Shown: positions 1 through 6,824 of the stretch, piece after piece
How the letters are laid out: every line of letters starts with the position of its first letter
How positions within the stretch are numbered: the first letter of the stretch is position 1
NCBI GenBank assembly: GCA_019312705.1
Contig: JAFDCW010000066.1
Span: forward strand, 1 to 10,653
Direction of reading: 5' to 3'
From: Deltaproteobacteria bacterium
GTDB lineage: Bacteria > Myxococcota > Polyangia > Polyangiales > B10-G4
DNA: 10,653 nucleotides
The notes under the pieces: generated by a model
What the model was told of the DNA's origin: nothing
Database searches by the model: none
The model's input: only the letters and a program-made list of their open reading frames with translations
Translations under genes and position numbers: made by a program

Positions 1-179
1 ACGGCCACCATGCACGTCGGGTCACCGCTGTCCCTCGGCGCTCCCGAGTCGGCCGGACCTACGTCGGCGTCAGGGCCCGCATCGAGGGACGGCGCCCCGT
101 CGTCCCCGCATGCGAACGTCGGCGTCACGACGCAAAGGACAAAGAGAATCGGGAGGAGATGGCGCTGGATGAAGTACAT
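1..179 (-). CDS. Putative lipoprotein, N-terminal part (gene cut by window edge)
   Basis: The minus strand from the ATG at 177-179 stays open to the window edge (59 complete codons). The protein starts with a bacterial lipoprotein signal: a short N-region with Arg6 and His7, a hydrophobic core at residues 8-20 (LLPILFVLCVVTP), then TFAC with the likely lipidated Cys24. After it comes GDDGAPSLDAGPDADVGPAD, an Asp/Ala/Gly/Pro-rich low-complexity stretch typical of secreted myxobacterial lipoproteins, and a second Cys56. By family knowledge the protein would be exported by Sec, lipidated and anchored in the envelope; its functional domain lies outside the window. The gene is downstream of tRNA-Asp on the same strand but separated from it by an intrinsic terminator, so it probably has its own promoter (a TAGGGA hexamer at 190-195 lies 10 nt upstream of the ATG). 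No Shine-Dalgarno sequence is visible. The function is unknown. Confidence 0.72.
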   Translation of the reverse strand, partial: MYFIQRHLLPILFVLCVVTPTFACGDDGAPSLDAGPDADVGPADSGAPRDSGDPTCMVA

Positions 180-246
180 CGGGACCAAGTCCCTAGCATG
201 AGGGGCGCGAGCGGTTCAGGAGGCGCGCCGCGGTACAGACGGAAGC

Positions 247-274
247 AAAAAGCCCCCTGAATCAGGGGGCTTTT

Positions 275-275
<1 letters not shown>
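247..275 (-). terminator. Intrinsic terminator of tRNA-Asp
   Basis: A perfect inverted repeat with 14-nt arms (247-260 and 262-275) around one unpaired base. In practice this gives a GCCCCCTGA/TCAGGGGGC stem with a small loop, flanked by A5 and T5. Read on the minus strand, the hairpin and its U-tract start directly at the CCA end of the tRNA. The symmetric A/T flanks mean it could also stop plus-strand transcription. Confidence 0.93.
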
Positions 276-351
<76 letters not shown>

Positions 352-370
352 AAATTTTCAAGAAAAGCCG

Positions 371-384
371 GGGCCTTGCGGCCC
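371..384 (-). other. GNRA-capped hairpin in the tRNA leader
   Basis: On the minus strand GGGCC-GCAA-GGCCC forms a 5-bp stem closed by a GCAA (GNRA-type) tetraloop, about 20 nt upstream of the mature tRNA 5' end. If the promoter at 405-433 is used, the hairpin lies in the leader removed by RNase P. CGGCTTTTC follows it, so it could be a weak leftover terminator. Its role is unknown. Confidence 0.4.
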
Positions 385-404
385 AATAAGCTCAAGAGGA
401 CGGG

Positions 405-433
405 TGTGTAACGCAGGGGTCGGGCCGTGTCAA
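405..433 (-). promoter_or_regulatory. Putative promoter of tRNA-Asp
   Basis: On the minus strand a perfect -35 box TTGACA (plus-strand 428-433) is followed after 17 bp by TACACA (405-410), which keeps the T-A-x-A of the -10 consensus. This predicts a start near 398 and a leader of about 47 nt before the tRNA. The -35 box is the best in the window; the -10 is weak. Confidence 0.5.
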
Positions 434-508
434 ACGAGTTTGGTGAATCGACGCTCCCCGCCTGGGGAGGGGCCTGGGCAGGTCGCGACCGGGGGCTACT
501 TCAAAGGT

Positions 509-964
509 ATGACCCGTGCCGCCATGCCCATGACCCGCCGCGTGCTGGTCGTATCCCCGGAGCTACGCCTCGCCGCCGGCTGGACAATAATGAGGAAGGC
601 GCGCTTCCGCCATCTCCCGGTGGTCGACCGGGGGCAGCTCCTCGGCATCCTCTCGGACCGAGACGTGCTCGCCCGATCGGTAGTCCAGCCCGACGGCACT
701 TTCGACGTCCCGAACACCCTGGTCGGCGCAGCCATGACCCGGGCCCCGTATGTCTGCAGCCCCGAGACGAGCGTCGCGGACGTCGCCCGGGCCATGACCG
801 AGCTGAAGTTCGACGCGGTGCCCGTCGTCGACAAGGCCGACCGGCTCATCGGTCTGGTGACGTCGACGGACCTGCTCCTCCTGCTCATCGACCTCGAAGA
901 AGCCAAAGCCCCCCTGCCCTTCGTCTTCGAACTCGACAGCCCCGAGGCCGCCGCCGTCGCCTGA
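509..964 (+). CDS. CBS-domain-pair protein
   Basis: A 151-aa protein made almost entirely of two CBS motifs. Repeat 1 is at about residues 7-60 (VLVVSPELRLAAGWTIMRK, then RHLPVVDRGQLLGILSDRDV). Repeat 2 is at about 76-130 (MTRAPYVCSPETSVADVARA, then AVPVVDKADRLIGLVTSTDL). CBS pairs (Bateman modules) bind adenosine nucleotides such as AMP, ATP or SAM and act as energy or redox sensors. No enzyme or transporter domain is attached, so this would be a stand-alone module acting on an unknown partner. The ATG at 509 is chosen because the first CBS strand needs about 10 residues before VLVVSPE; ATGs at 524 and 530 are also possible. The frame is open upstream to a GTG at 404, but that stretch is Pro/Gly-rich, unlike CBS sequence, and overlaps the tRNA promoter. 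The gene ends 2 bp from the convergent trpE stop. Confidence 0.88.
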   Translation: MTRAAMPMTRRVLVVSPELRLAAGWTIMRKARFRHLPVVDRGQLLGILSDRDVLARSVVQPDGTFDVPNTLVGAAMTRAPYVCSPETSVADVARAMTELKFDAVPVVDKADRLIGLVTSTDLLLLLIDLEEAKAPLPFVFELDSPEAAAVA

Positions 965-966
965 GC

Positions 967-2475
967 TCAGTCGGCGGAGTTGACCTTCCGCGCCGCAGCG
1001 ATAGCCAACAGCCCGGCCCGGGCTTTGTTGATGGTTTCGACGTACTCGGCCTTCGGGTCGCTCGCCTCGACGATGCCCGCCCCAGCTTGAAGGATGAGGT
1101 CTCCGCCCTTGGCGAGCACCGTGCGAATGGCGATGGCCAGGTCGAGGTTTCCATCGAAGCCGATGTAGCCCACGGCCCCGCCGTAGATGCCCCGGGGGCC
1201 CGGTTCGAGCTCGTCGATGAGCTGCATGGCGCGGACCTTCGGGGCGCCGCTGAGGGTGCCCGCCGGGAAGGTGGCGCGGAGGACATCGAGGGCGTCGCGG
1301 CCGGCCGCTATCTTGCCGCTCACGTTCGAGACGATGTGCATCACGTGGCTGTAGCGCTCGACGTTCATCTGCTCGGTGATCTCCACTGAGCCGCCCTCGC
1401 TGATGCGCCCGACGTCATTGCGCCCGAGGTCGACGAGCATGACGTGCTCGGCCCGCTCCTTCGGGTCTCGGAGCAGCTCCTCGGCGATGGCGTCGTCTTC
1501 CGGGGCCGTGGCGCCCCGGTGCCGGGTGCCGGCGATGGGGCGCACCTGGACCACGCCGTCTTCGAGGCGCACCAAGGTCTCGGGGCTCGCCCCGGCGATG
1601 GTCACCTCGGGGAAGCGCAGGAAATACATATAGGGCGACGGGTTGAGCACGCGCATGGCGCGGTACACGTCGAGGGGGTCGGTCCCCTCCTGGGGCACCC
1701 GGAAGCGCTGGCTCAGGACGAGCTGGAAGATGTCCCCGGCACGAATGTGCTCTTGGGCGTCCTCGACCGCCGCGCAGAAGGACGCTTCGTCGAAGCTCGA
1801 TGCCGGCAGGGGGGTCTCGGCGTCCTTGTCCGGCGGGGCGAGACGGGAGAGGCGCGGGGCCACCGCGAGCTTGGCCTCCGCCGCATCGAGGCGCGCGATT
1901 GCCGCGTCATAGGCTGCGCGGCCATCGATGCCCTCCCCGACCCTGCAGAGGGCGACGACGCGCACAGTCTGGCGCTGGTTGTCGAAGACGATGAGGGTCC
2001 CCCCGATGGCGAAGGAGAGCTCGTACTGCCCGGGCACGATGGGCAAGGGGTCCGCGACGGTCGGCTCGAAGCGGCGGACGGCGTCATAGGAGACGTAGCC
2101 GACCGCCCCGCCCCAGAAGCGCGGCAGCCAGTCGATGACCGGAGGCTGGTATCGGGCGAGATCCCCTCGCAGGCACTCGAAGGGGTCGACCCCGGTCTCG
2201 ACCTCGACGCGATCTCCGACGACGCGCTCGTAGCGGTCGCCGGCACCGCGGACGAGGAGCTCGGGGTCGGTGCCGACGAAGCTGTACCGAGCCCAAGTCT
2301 CGCCGCCGGACACGCTCTCCAGCAGGTAGCTGCCGGGCCCATCACCCACCGCGGCCAGGGCCGTGAGCGGGGTCAGGTCATCGGCGAGCAGTTCCCGGGT
2401 CACCGGGACGACGGTGGCGTCGGCGCTGAGGCGGGTGAAATCGTCGTAATCGGGGCGGACCGGGACAGCGTTCAT
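967..2475 (-). CDS. trpE: Anthranilate synthase component I
   Basis: This 502-aa protein has the usual length of TrpE, which converts chorismate and ammonia or glutamine to anthranilate in the first committed step of tryptophan synthesis. Visible motifs, in order: SYLLES (49-54), whose LLES is the tryptophan feedback-binding site in characterised enzymes; NPSPYMYF (278-285); GASPETLV (295-302); PIAGTRHRG (313-321), which favours TrpE over other chorismate enzymes; DLGRNDVGRIS (349-359); SHVMHIVS (376-383); PAGTLSGAPK (404-413); and GAGIV with the DPKAEYVET chorismate-binding end (465-481). The retained LLES implies feedback inhibition by Trp. No glutaminase subunit (trpG) or other trp gene is in the window, so it must be encoded elsewhere. 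The ATG at 2473-2475 is 37 bp from the divergent glyA start and has no Shine-Dalgarno sequence. There is no room for a peptide attenuator leader. The CBS gene converges on its 3' end. Confidence 0.97.
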   Translation of the reverse strand: MNAVPVRPDYDDFTRLSADATVVPVTRELLADDLTPLTALAAVGDGPGSYLLESVSGGETWARYSFVGTDPELLVRGAGDRYERVVGDRVEVETGVDPFECLRGDLARYQPPVIDWLPRFWGGAVGYVSYDAVRRFEPTVADPLPIVPGQYELSFAIGGTLIVFDNQRQTVRVVALCRVGEGIDGRAAYDAAIARLDAAEAKLAVAPRLSRLAPPDKDAETPLPASSFDEASFCAAVEDAQEHIRAGDIFQLVLSQRFRVPQEGTDPLDVYRAMRVLNPSPYMYFLRFPEVTIAGASPETLVRLEDGVVQVRPIAGTRHRGATAPEDDAIAEELLRDPKERAEHVMLVDLGRNDVGRISEGGSVEITEQMNVERYSHVMHIVSNVSGKIAAGRDALDVLRATFPAGTLSGAPKVRAMQLIDELEPGPRGIYGGAVGYIGFDGNLDLAIAIRTVLAKGGDLILQAGAGIVEASDPKAEYVETINKARAGLLAIAAARKVNSAD

Positions 2476-2483
2476 CGGGGCGG

Positions 2484-2489
2484 AGGGTA
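2484..2489 (-). promoter_or_regulatory. Putative -10 element of trpE
   Basis: On the minus strand TACCCT ends 8 nt before the trpE ATG, so transcription would begin within 1-2 nt of the start codon. No convincing -35 is seen. The hexamer overlaps TACAAG on the plus strand (2488-2493), a weak -10 candidate for glyA. Confidence 0.3.
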
Positions 2490-2512
2490 CAAGGCACCCC
2501 GCCTCTCGTGCT

Positions 2513-3802
2513 ATGGCGACGTCCGACTCGAACCCTCAGAGGCCCCCTTTGTCTGACGAGAAGCTCAAGGCCGCCGACCCGGAAATCGCGATCCTCATCC
2601 AGGAAGAGGAGAAGCGCCAACACGACAAGGTGCGCCTCATCCCGAGTGAGAACTACGCCTGGCCCGCCGTCATGGAGGCCGCCGGGAGCGTACTCAACAA
2701 CAAGTACTCCGAGGGCTACGCCCACAAGCGCTACTACGAAGGCCAAGAGAACGTCGACGCCATCGAGACCCTGGCCCAGGACCGCCTCAAGTCTCTCTTC
2801 GGGGTCGACCACGCCAACGTGCAGCCCTACTCCGGCTCCCCGGCAAACCTCGCGGTCTACTTCGCCTTCTGCAAACCCGGCGACACGGTGATGGGCCTCG
2901 GCTTGCCCGGGGGCGGCCACCTCACCCACGGCTGGAAAGTCTCGATTACGGGCAAGTACTACAACGCCGTTCAATATGGCGTGCACCAGGACAGCCACCT
3001 CATCGACATGGACCAGGTCGCCTCCCTCGCCCGGGAGCACAAGCCCAAGCTGCTTTGGTGCGGCACGACGGCCTACTCCCGAGTCATCGACTACGCGAAG
3101 TTCGCCGAGATCGCCCGAGAGGTCGGAGCGGTCCTCGTCGCCGACATCGCCCACATCTCGGGCCTCATCGCCGGCGATGCCCACCCCTCGCCGGTCGGTC
3201 TCGCCGAGGTCATCACCTCGACGACGCACAAGACCTTCCGGGGCCCCCGGGGCGGCATGATCCTCTGCGACGAAAAGCACAAGAAGGCCATCGACCGATC
3301 TGTCTTCCCGGGCCTCCAAGGCGGCCCCCACAACGGCACCACCGCCGGCATCGCCATCGCGGCGAAGCTCGCCGGGACCGACGCGTTCAAGCAGTACGCG
3401 GCGGACGTCGTGACCAACGCCCGGGCCATGGCCGAGACCCTCGTCGGCCGGGGCATCGACGTGGTCACCGGCGGCACCGATACGCACCTCATCCTCTGCG
3501 ATCTCACCCCGAAGGGCGTCCCCGGAAAGGTCGCAGCCCAAGCACTCGACCGAGCCGGAATCGTCACTAATTACAACTCGGTACCGTTCGATACGCGAAA
3601 GCCCTTCGACCCGTCCGGCCTGCGCATCGGCACCCCCGCCATCACCGCCCGACGCATGGGCCCGACCGAGTGCCAGCGCATCGGCAACTGGACCGCCGAC
3701 ATCGTCGACGCCCCCGACGACGCCGCCCTCGCGACCCGCATCGCCGGCGAGGTGAAAGAGATGTGCGACCACTTCGAGGCCCCCGGCATCCACATGGGCT
3801 AG
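2513..3802 (+). CDS. glyA: Serine hydroxymethyltransferase
   Basis: This 429-aa PLP enzyme interconverts serine plus tetrahydrofolate with glycine plus 5,10-methylene-THF, the main one-carbon source. The family signature is complete: IPSENY (43-48), NKYSEGY...KRYYEG (63-77), SGSPANL (107-113), GGHLTHGW (134-141), DIAH with the cofactor Asp211, STTHKTFRGPRGG with PLP-binding Lys240, and LRIGTPAITAR with carboxylate-binding Arg371. Length is normal for bacterial SHMT (about 415-435 aa). The central segment (HGWKVSITGKYYNAVQYGV, LLWCGTTAYSRVID) differs from the E. coli/Bacillus form and, from memory, resembles an alternative bacterial SHMT clade also seen in actinobacteria; a tree would test this. 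The ATG at 2513 has no Shine-Dalgarno sequence. There is no room for a glycine riboswitch in the 37 bp upstream. The gene is divergent from trpE and followed 65 bp later by the VanW-like gene, with no clear terminator between. Confidence 0.98.
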   Translation: MATSDSNPQRPPLSDEKLKAADPEIAILIQEEEKRQHDKVRLIPSENYAWPAVMEAAGSVLNNKYSEGYAHKRYYEGQENVDAIETLAQDRLKSLFGVDHANVQPYSGSPANLAVYFAFCKPGDTVMGLGLPGGGHLTHGWKVSITGKYYNAVQYGVHQDSHLIDMDQVASLAREHKPKLLWCGTTAYSRVIDYAKFAEIAREVGAVLVADIAHISGLIAGDAHPSPVGLAEVITSTTHKTFRGPRGGMILCDEKHKKAIDRSVFPGLQGGPHNGTTAGIAIAAKLAGTDAFKQYAADVVTNARAMAETLVGRGIDVVTGGTDTHLILCDLTPKGVPGKVAAQALDRAGIVTNYNSVPFDTRKPFDPSGLRIGTPAITARRMGPTECQRIGNWTADIVDAPDDAALATRIAGEVKEMCDHFEAPGIHMG

Positions 3803-3867
3803 GGGGTGGGCCCCGAATCAGTCGAAAAGTTGCGAGATTCTGCCTGGGGTGATCATCGTCGCCCTGG

Positions 3868-5403
3868 ATGGGTCTACGCGCACCCAGAGGCCTCGGGGCC
3901 ACCTTCGTCTCCGTGCTCTTGCTCTTGGCCGCCGCTGGCGCCGGGAGCTGGGCGCTCTTGCCGGAGGGGTCCGTCCGGGCACAGGCCCACGGCGATAAGA
4001 CGCTGCCCGTCGATATCGCCGTCGGCGACGTCGAGATCGATACGACGCGGAGCCTCGCCGCCCAGGCCGACGAAATCGCCCGGGGGCACCTTCGCCAGAG
4101 GCTGACTCTGGTGACCGTGGAGGGACACCGCATCACGCGGAGCCGGCGCTCCTGGGGCGCACGTATGGACACCGGCGAGCTGACCCGGCTCCTGATGGCG
4201 GCCAAGGACCCGAGCTCCCTCATGCGCCGGGTCCACGCCCAACGCGCGGCGGGGGCGACCCTGGTCCTCCCCCTCCCCCTCACTTTCGACAACGCCGTTG
4301 CGGGGGCCGAGCTCGCGGCGCTCAAAGACGAGCTGGACCGACGCCCCGTAGACGCCCGTATGCACACCGTGACCCAGGCGCCCCGGCCTCATCAGGATGG
4401 GCTCACCGTCGACGTCTGGGGGTCGATGGAGGCCATCGAGGCCGCCATCGACGAGGGCGCGACCGAGGTAGACCTCGTCGCGGAGGTGATGCACGCCGGT
4501 CGCACCGCCGACGAGCTCGAGGGCGTGTCGATGAACGCAGTCCTCGGCACCTTCGACACTCACTACGACGCGAGCTTCCGTTCGGAGAACCGGTCTTTCA
4601 ACTTGAAGGTGGCAGCCGACAAAATCAACGGCCTGGTGGTCCTCCCGGGCGAGCGCTTCGACTTCAACGCCCTCGTCGGCGAGCGCAGCGAGGCCAACGG
4701 CTTCCGCGTCGCACCGGTCATCGCCGCGGGCCAAGTGGTCGACGGTGTCGGCGGCGGCACATGCCAGGTCTCCGGTACCCTGCACGCTGCGGTGTTCTTC
4801 GCGGGCCTGCCCGTCGCCGACCGCCAGCCCCACAGCCGCCCCAGCGGCTACATCAAGCTCGGCCTCGACGCGATGGTCAGCTATCCCAACATGAACTTTG
4901 AGTTCGTGAACGACCGCGACTTCCCCATCGTCGTCGGGCTCACCATCGAAGGAGGCATCGCCCGGGCGACCCTCTGGGGCCACCACCACGACCTCCAGGT
5001 CACCTTCGTGCGACGCGTCGACGAGACAACGCCCTTCCCGGAGCGCGACGTCGAGGACTCGGAGCTGCCCCGGGGCGTGCGCGTGCTCTCGCAGCGGGGC
5101 GTGCCCGGCTTCGAGCTGACCCGGTGGCGAATCATTCGGGACGTCAATGCTCGCCAGGCTGTCCGCGAACGGCTCGAGGACGCCTACCCGCCGACCACGC
5201 AGATCTGGCGTGTCGGCACCGGCGCCCGGGCACCGGCCGACTACACTGCGCCCGAGGGGGACGGACACCTCGAGTACACGGCGGACGAGTACCTGTCGCT
5301 GACTATCGGGGCCGGCCTCGAGGAGCCGATCCAAGTCCGACGGGCCGGTAGGACGGGGACGTACGGTTGGACAGTGCGCGCGGGGTATCCGGCTAGCGAG
5401 TGA
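3868..5403 (+). CDS. Membrane-anchored VanW/YoaR-family protein
   Basis: A 511-aa protein with an N-terminal signal or anchor segment (residues 13-31, FVSVLLLLAAAGAGSWALL), so it is probably exported to the periplasm. Residues about 50-210 resemble the putative peptidoglycan-binding region of YoaR-type proteins and end with the typical VDVWGSMEAIEAAIDEGATE. The VanW domain spans about 243-375: FNLKVAADKINGLVVLPGE, FDFNALVGER, a Gly-rich GVGGGTCQVSGTLH with Cys299, RQPHSRPSGY and LDAMVSYPN. Residues about 383-450 look like a divergent G5-type module (ETTPFPERDVEDSELPRGVR, then AYPPTTQIWRVG). The family is named after an accessory gene of vancomycin clusters, but no vanHAX-like gene is near, so an envelope role is more likely than resistance. 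The biochemical activity of the family is unsettled. The start was chosen at the first ATG before the hydrophobic segment; no Shine-Dalgarno sequence is visible. Confidence 0.87.
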   Translation: MGLRAPRGLGATFVSVLLLLAAAGAGSWALLPEGSVRAQAHGDKTLPVDIAVGDVEIDTTRSLAAQADEIARGHLRQRLTLVTVEGHRITRSRRSWGARMDTGELTRLLMAAKDPSSLMRRVHAQRAAGATLVLPLPLTFDNAVAGAELAALKDELDRRPVDARMHTVTQAPRPHQDGLTVDVWGSMEAIEAAIDEGATEVDLVAEVMHAGRTADELEGVSMNAVLGTFDTHYDASFRSENRSFNLKVAADKINGLVVLPGERFDFNALVGERSEANGFRVAPVIAAGQVVDGVGGGTCQVSGTLHAAVFFAGLPVADRQPHSRPSGYIKLGLDAMVSYPNMNFEFVNDRDFPIVVGLTIEGGIARATLWGHHHDLQVTFVRRVDETTPFPERDVEDSELPRGVRVLSQRGVPGFELTRWRIIRDVNARQAVRERLEDAYPPTTQIWRVGTGARAPADYTAPEGDGHLEYTADEYLSLTIGAGLEEPIQVRRAGRTGTYGWTVRAGYPASE

Positions 5404-5440
5404 GCGAAACGGCGTAGCGTTCCCGGTCCCGCCGCTGCCT

Positions 5441-5536
5441 TTCCCGTTCCCGTTCCCGCTCCTGTTCCCGTTCCCGTTCCCGTTCCCGTTCCCGCTCCCG
5501 CTCCCGTTCCCGTTCCCGCTCCCGCTCCCGCTCCCG
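5441..5536 (+). repeat. Hexanucleotide tandem repeat, 16 copies of YTCCCG
   Basis: Sixteen contiguous 6-bp units run without interruption between the VanW-like gene and coaBC. The first base is T in units 1-3, 5-9, 12 and 13 and C in the others; only unit 4 (CTCCTG) departs from YTCCCG. The minus strand reads CGGGAR repeated, so units 5-16 give twelve consecutive GGG runs with 3-nt spacers, a textbook G-quadruplex pattern; the plus strand is pyrimidine-rich. The tract starts 37 bp after one stop codon and ends 61 bp before the coaBC start, upstream of the predicted coaBC promoter. It has no CRISPR-like spacers. Confidence 0.97.
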
Positions 5537-5560
5537 TGGGCGGGCAGCGGAACGGCACCG

Positions 5561-5589
5561 GCGACACATGCTCCCGGAAGTCCTATCCT
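5561..5589 (+). promoter_or_regulatory. Putative promoter of coaBC (leaderless type)
   Basis: GCGACA (5561-5566, keeping the GACA of the -35 consensus), a 17-bp spacer and TATCCT (5584-5589). The -10 ends 8 nt before the ATG at 5598, so the transcript would start at or within 1-2 nt of the start codon. The G-rich repeat tract ends 24 bp upstream of the -35. Confidence 0.45.
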
Positions 5590-5597
5590 CTCGCCCC

Positions 5598-6785
5598 ATG
5601 CCCCTCAAACAGAAGCGCGTAGTGGTCGGTGTCGGCGGCGGCATCGCCGCGTACAAGGCCGTGCTCCTAGTCCGCGCTTTGATGACAGCTGGGGCCGAGG
5701 TCCGGGTCGTGATGACCGATGCCGCGACGCGCTTCGTGGGCCCCGTCACGTTCACCGGGGTAACCGGACACCCGGCGGTGGTGAACCTCTGGGACCCGAG
5801 CTACGCCGGAGAGATTCACGTCGAGCTCGGCGCCTGGGCCGACGCCGTGGTCGTCGCCCCGGCGACGGCGAATCTCCTCGCCCGGGCAGCCCAGGGAATG
5901 GCCGACGACGCTGTGCTCACGACCATCGCCTGCGCCAAAGGGGTCATCCTATACGCGCCGGCGATGCATACGCGCATGTGGGAACGCCCGGCGACGCGAC
6001 GCAATGTGGCCCAGCTCGAAGCCGATGGGGCCGTAATGGTCGGCCCCGTGACCGGGCCCCTAGCGAGCGGCGAGGTCGGGGCCGGGCGCATGGCCGACCC
6101 GGCAGCCATCGCCGAGGCCGTCGGCCGCGCCCTCGGAGACCCGGGTGACCTCGCCGGCTCGCGGATCATGGTCACCGCCGGGCCGACCCACGAAGACCTC
6201 GACCCCGTACGGTTCCTCGGCAACCGGTCCACCGGAAAGATGGGCTACGCCCTCGCGGCCCGCGCCGCGGCCCGGGGCGCCGAAGTTGTCCTCGTCTCGG
6301 GGCCGGTGCGCATCCCACCGCCCTCCGGGGTCGAGGTGATCGGTATCCGCAGCGCTCGGGATCTCGAAGCGGCCGTCGTGCCGCGCATGGACTCATTCGA
6401 CGCGATCATCATGGCGGCGGCGGTCGCCGATTATCGCCCGGCGACGGTGACCGACGAGAAGATCAAGAAGGGCGACGGAGATCTCGAGCTGACCCTGGTG
6501 CGGAATCCCGACGTGCTCCGCGCCCTCGGGGAGCGCCGGACGGGTGACAGGCCGCTCCTGGTGGGCTTTGCCGTCGAAACGGACGACCTGGCGGCCCGGG
6601 CCCGGGGCAAGCTCGAGGCGAAGCGTATTGACCTGGTGGTCGCCAATCACGCGAGAGTGGGCTTCGGCGGCAACGACAACGAGGTAATCCTCGTCGCTGC
6701 CGATGGTGATACGGCCTTGCCCCGAGCCCCGAAAACCGAGCTGGCGGATCAAATCCTCGACCACGTTAGAGCCCTCTTCGGCTGA
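5598..6785 (+). CDS. coaBC: Bifunctional phosphopantothenoylcysteine decarboxylase/synthetase
   Basis: A 395-aa fusion that carries out two consecutive CoA synthesis steps: CoaB joins 4'-phosphopantothenate to cysteine (CTP-dependent) and CoaC decarboxylates the product with FMN. The N-terminal flavoprotein half (1-180) has GVGGGIAAYKA (11-21), catalytic His74 in GEIHVEL, VVVAPATANLLA (85-96) and PAMHTRMW (121-128). The C-terminal synthetase half (188-395) has MVTAGPTHEDLDPVR (191-205), GNRSTGKMGYALA (208-220), AAAVADYRP (273-281) and DEKIKK (286-291). Two active-site differences from E. coli Dfp are visible: PAMH replaces PAMN, and the flap reads ASGEVGAGRM, with Ser where E. coli has the Cys of ACGDxGxGRM. 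The ATG at 5598 is preferred over the one at 5568 because the family begins a few residues before the Gly-rich loop and a -10-like hexamer fits it. The usual rpoZ neighbour is absent. Confidence 0.96.
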   Translation: MPLKQKRVVVGVGGGIAAYKAVLLVRALMTAGAEVRVVMTDAATRFVGPVTFTGVTGHPAVVNLWDPSYAGEIHVELGAWADAVVVAPATANLLARAAQGMADDAVLTTIACAKGVILYAPAMHTRMWERPATRRNVAQLEADGAVMVGPVTGPLASGEVGAGRMADPAAIAEAVGRALGDPGDLAGSRIMVTAGPTHEDLDPVRFLGNRSTGKMGYALAARAAARGAEVVLVSGPVRIPPPSGVEVIGIRSARDLEAAVVPRMDSFDAIIMAAAVADYRPATVTDEKIKKGDGDLELTLVRNPDVLRALGERRTGDRPLLVGFAVETDDLAARARGKLEAKRIDLVVANHARVGFGGNDNEVILVAADGDTALPRAPKTELADQILDHVRALFG

Positions 6786-6812
6786 TTCCCGTCGCTCTTC
6801 GCCACGCTCTGC

Positions 6813-6818
6813 TAGGCT
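6813..6818 (+). promoter_or_regulatory. Putative -10 element of the kinase gene
   Basis: TAGGCT ends 6 nt before the ATG at 6825, which would place the transcription start on the A of the start codon. No good -35 is visible at the standard distance. The context (CTAGGCTCTCGCC-ATG) resembles that of coaBC (CTATCCTCTCGCCCC-ATG). Confidence 0.35.
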
Positions 6819-6824
6819 CTCGCC

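Noticed and set aside
10..201. 63-codon plus-strand frame at the left edge
   Set aside because: The opposite strand gives a lipoprotein signal peptide with a lipobox and the typical Asp/Ala/Gly-rich tail; the plus frame has no features and is its shadow.
404..508. N-terminal extension of the CBS protein to the GTG at 404
   Set aside because: The added residues are Pro/Gly/Arg-rich and unlike CBS sequence, and the region carries the minus-strand tRNA promoter.
2476..2512. Glycine riboswitch before glyA or a Trp attenuator before trpE
   Set aside because: Only 37 bp separate the two start codons; neither structure fits.
427..2556. Long plus-strand frames (427-1389, 1444-2556) opposite trpE
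   Set aside because: They are antisense to a full-length TrpE with all motifs; such frames arise from GC-rich third positions on the coding strand.
2378..5334. Minus-strand frames of more than 450 codons opposite glyA and the VanW-like gene
   Set aside because: Their products are low-complexity (Gly/Val/Asp/Arg-rich), and the opposite strands encode clear conserved families.
3868..5403. Vancomycin-resistance gene
   Set aside because: VanW homology alone does not imply resistance; there are no vanH/A/X/R/S-like genes in the window.
5441..5536. CRISPR array
   Set aside because: The units are 6 bp and contiguous with no spacers, and no cas genes are nearby.
5393..5755. Minus-strand frame with a long Arg-Glu repeat
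   Set aside because: The Arg-Glu run is just the translation of the CGGGAR hexamer tract; the frame overlaps coaBC antisense and has no other protein-like feature.
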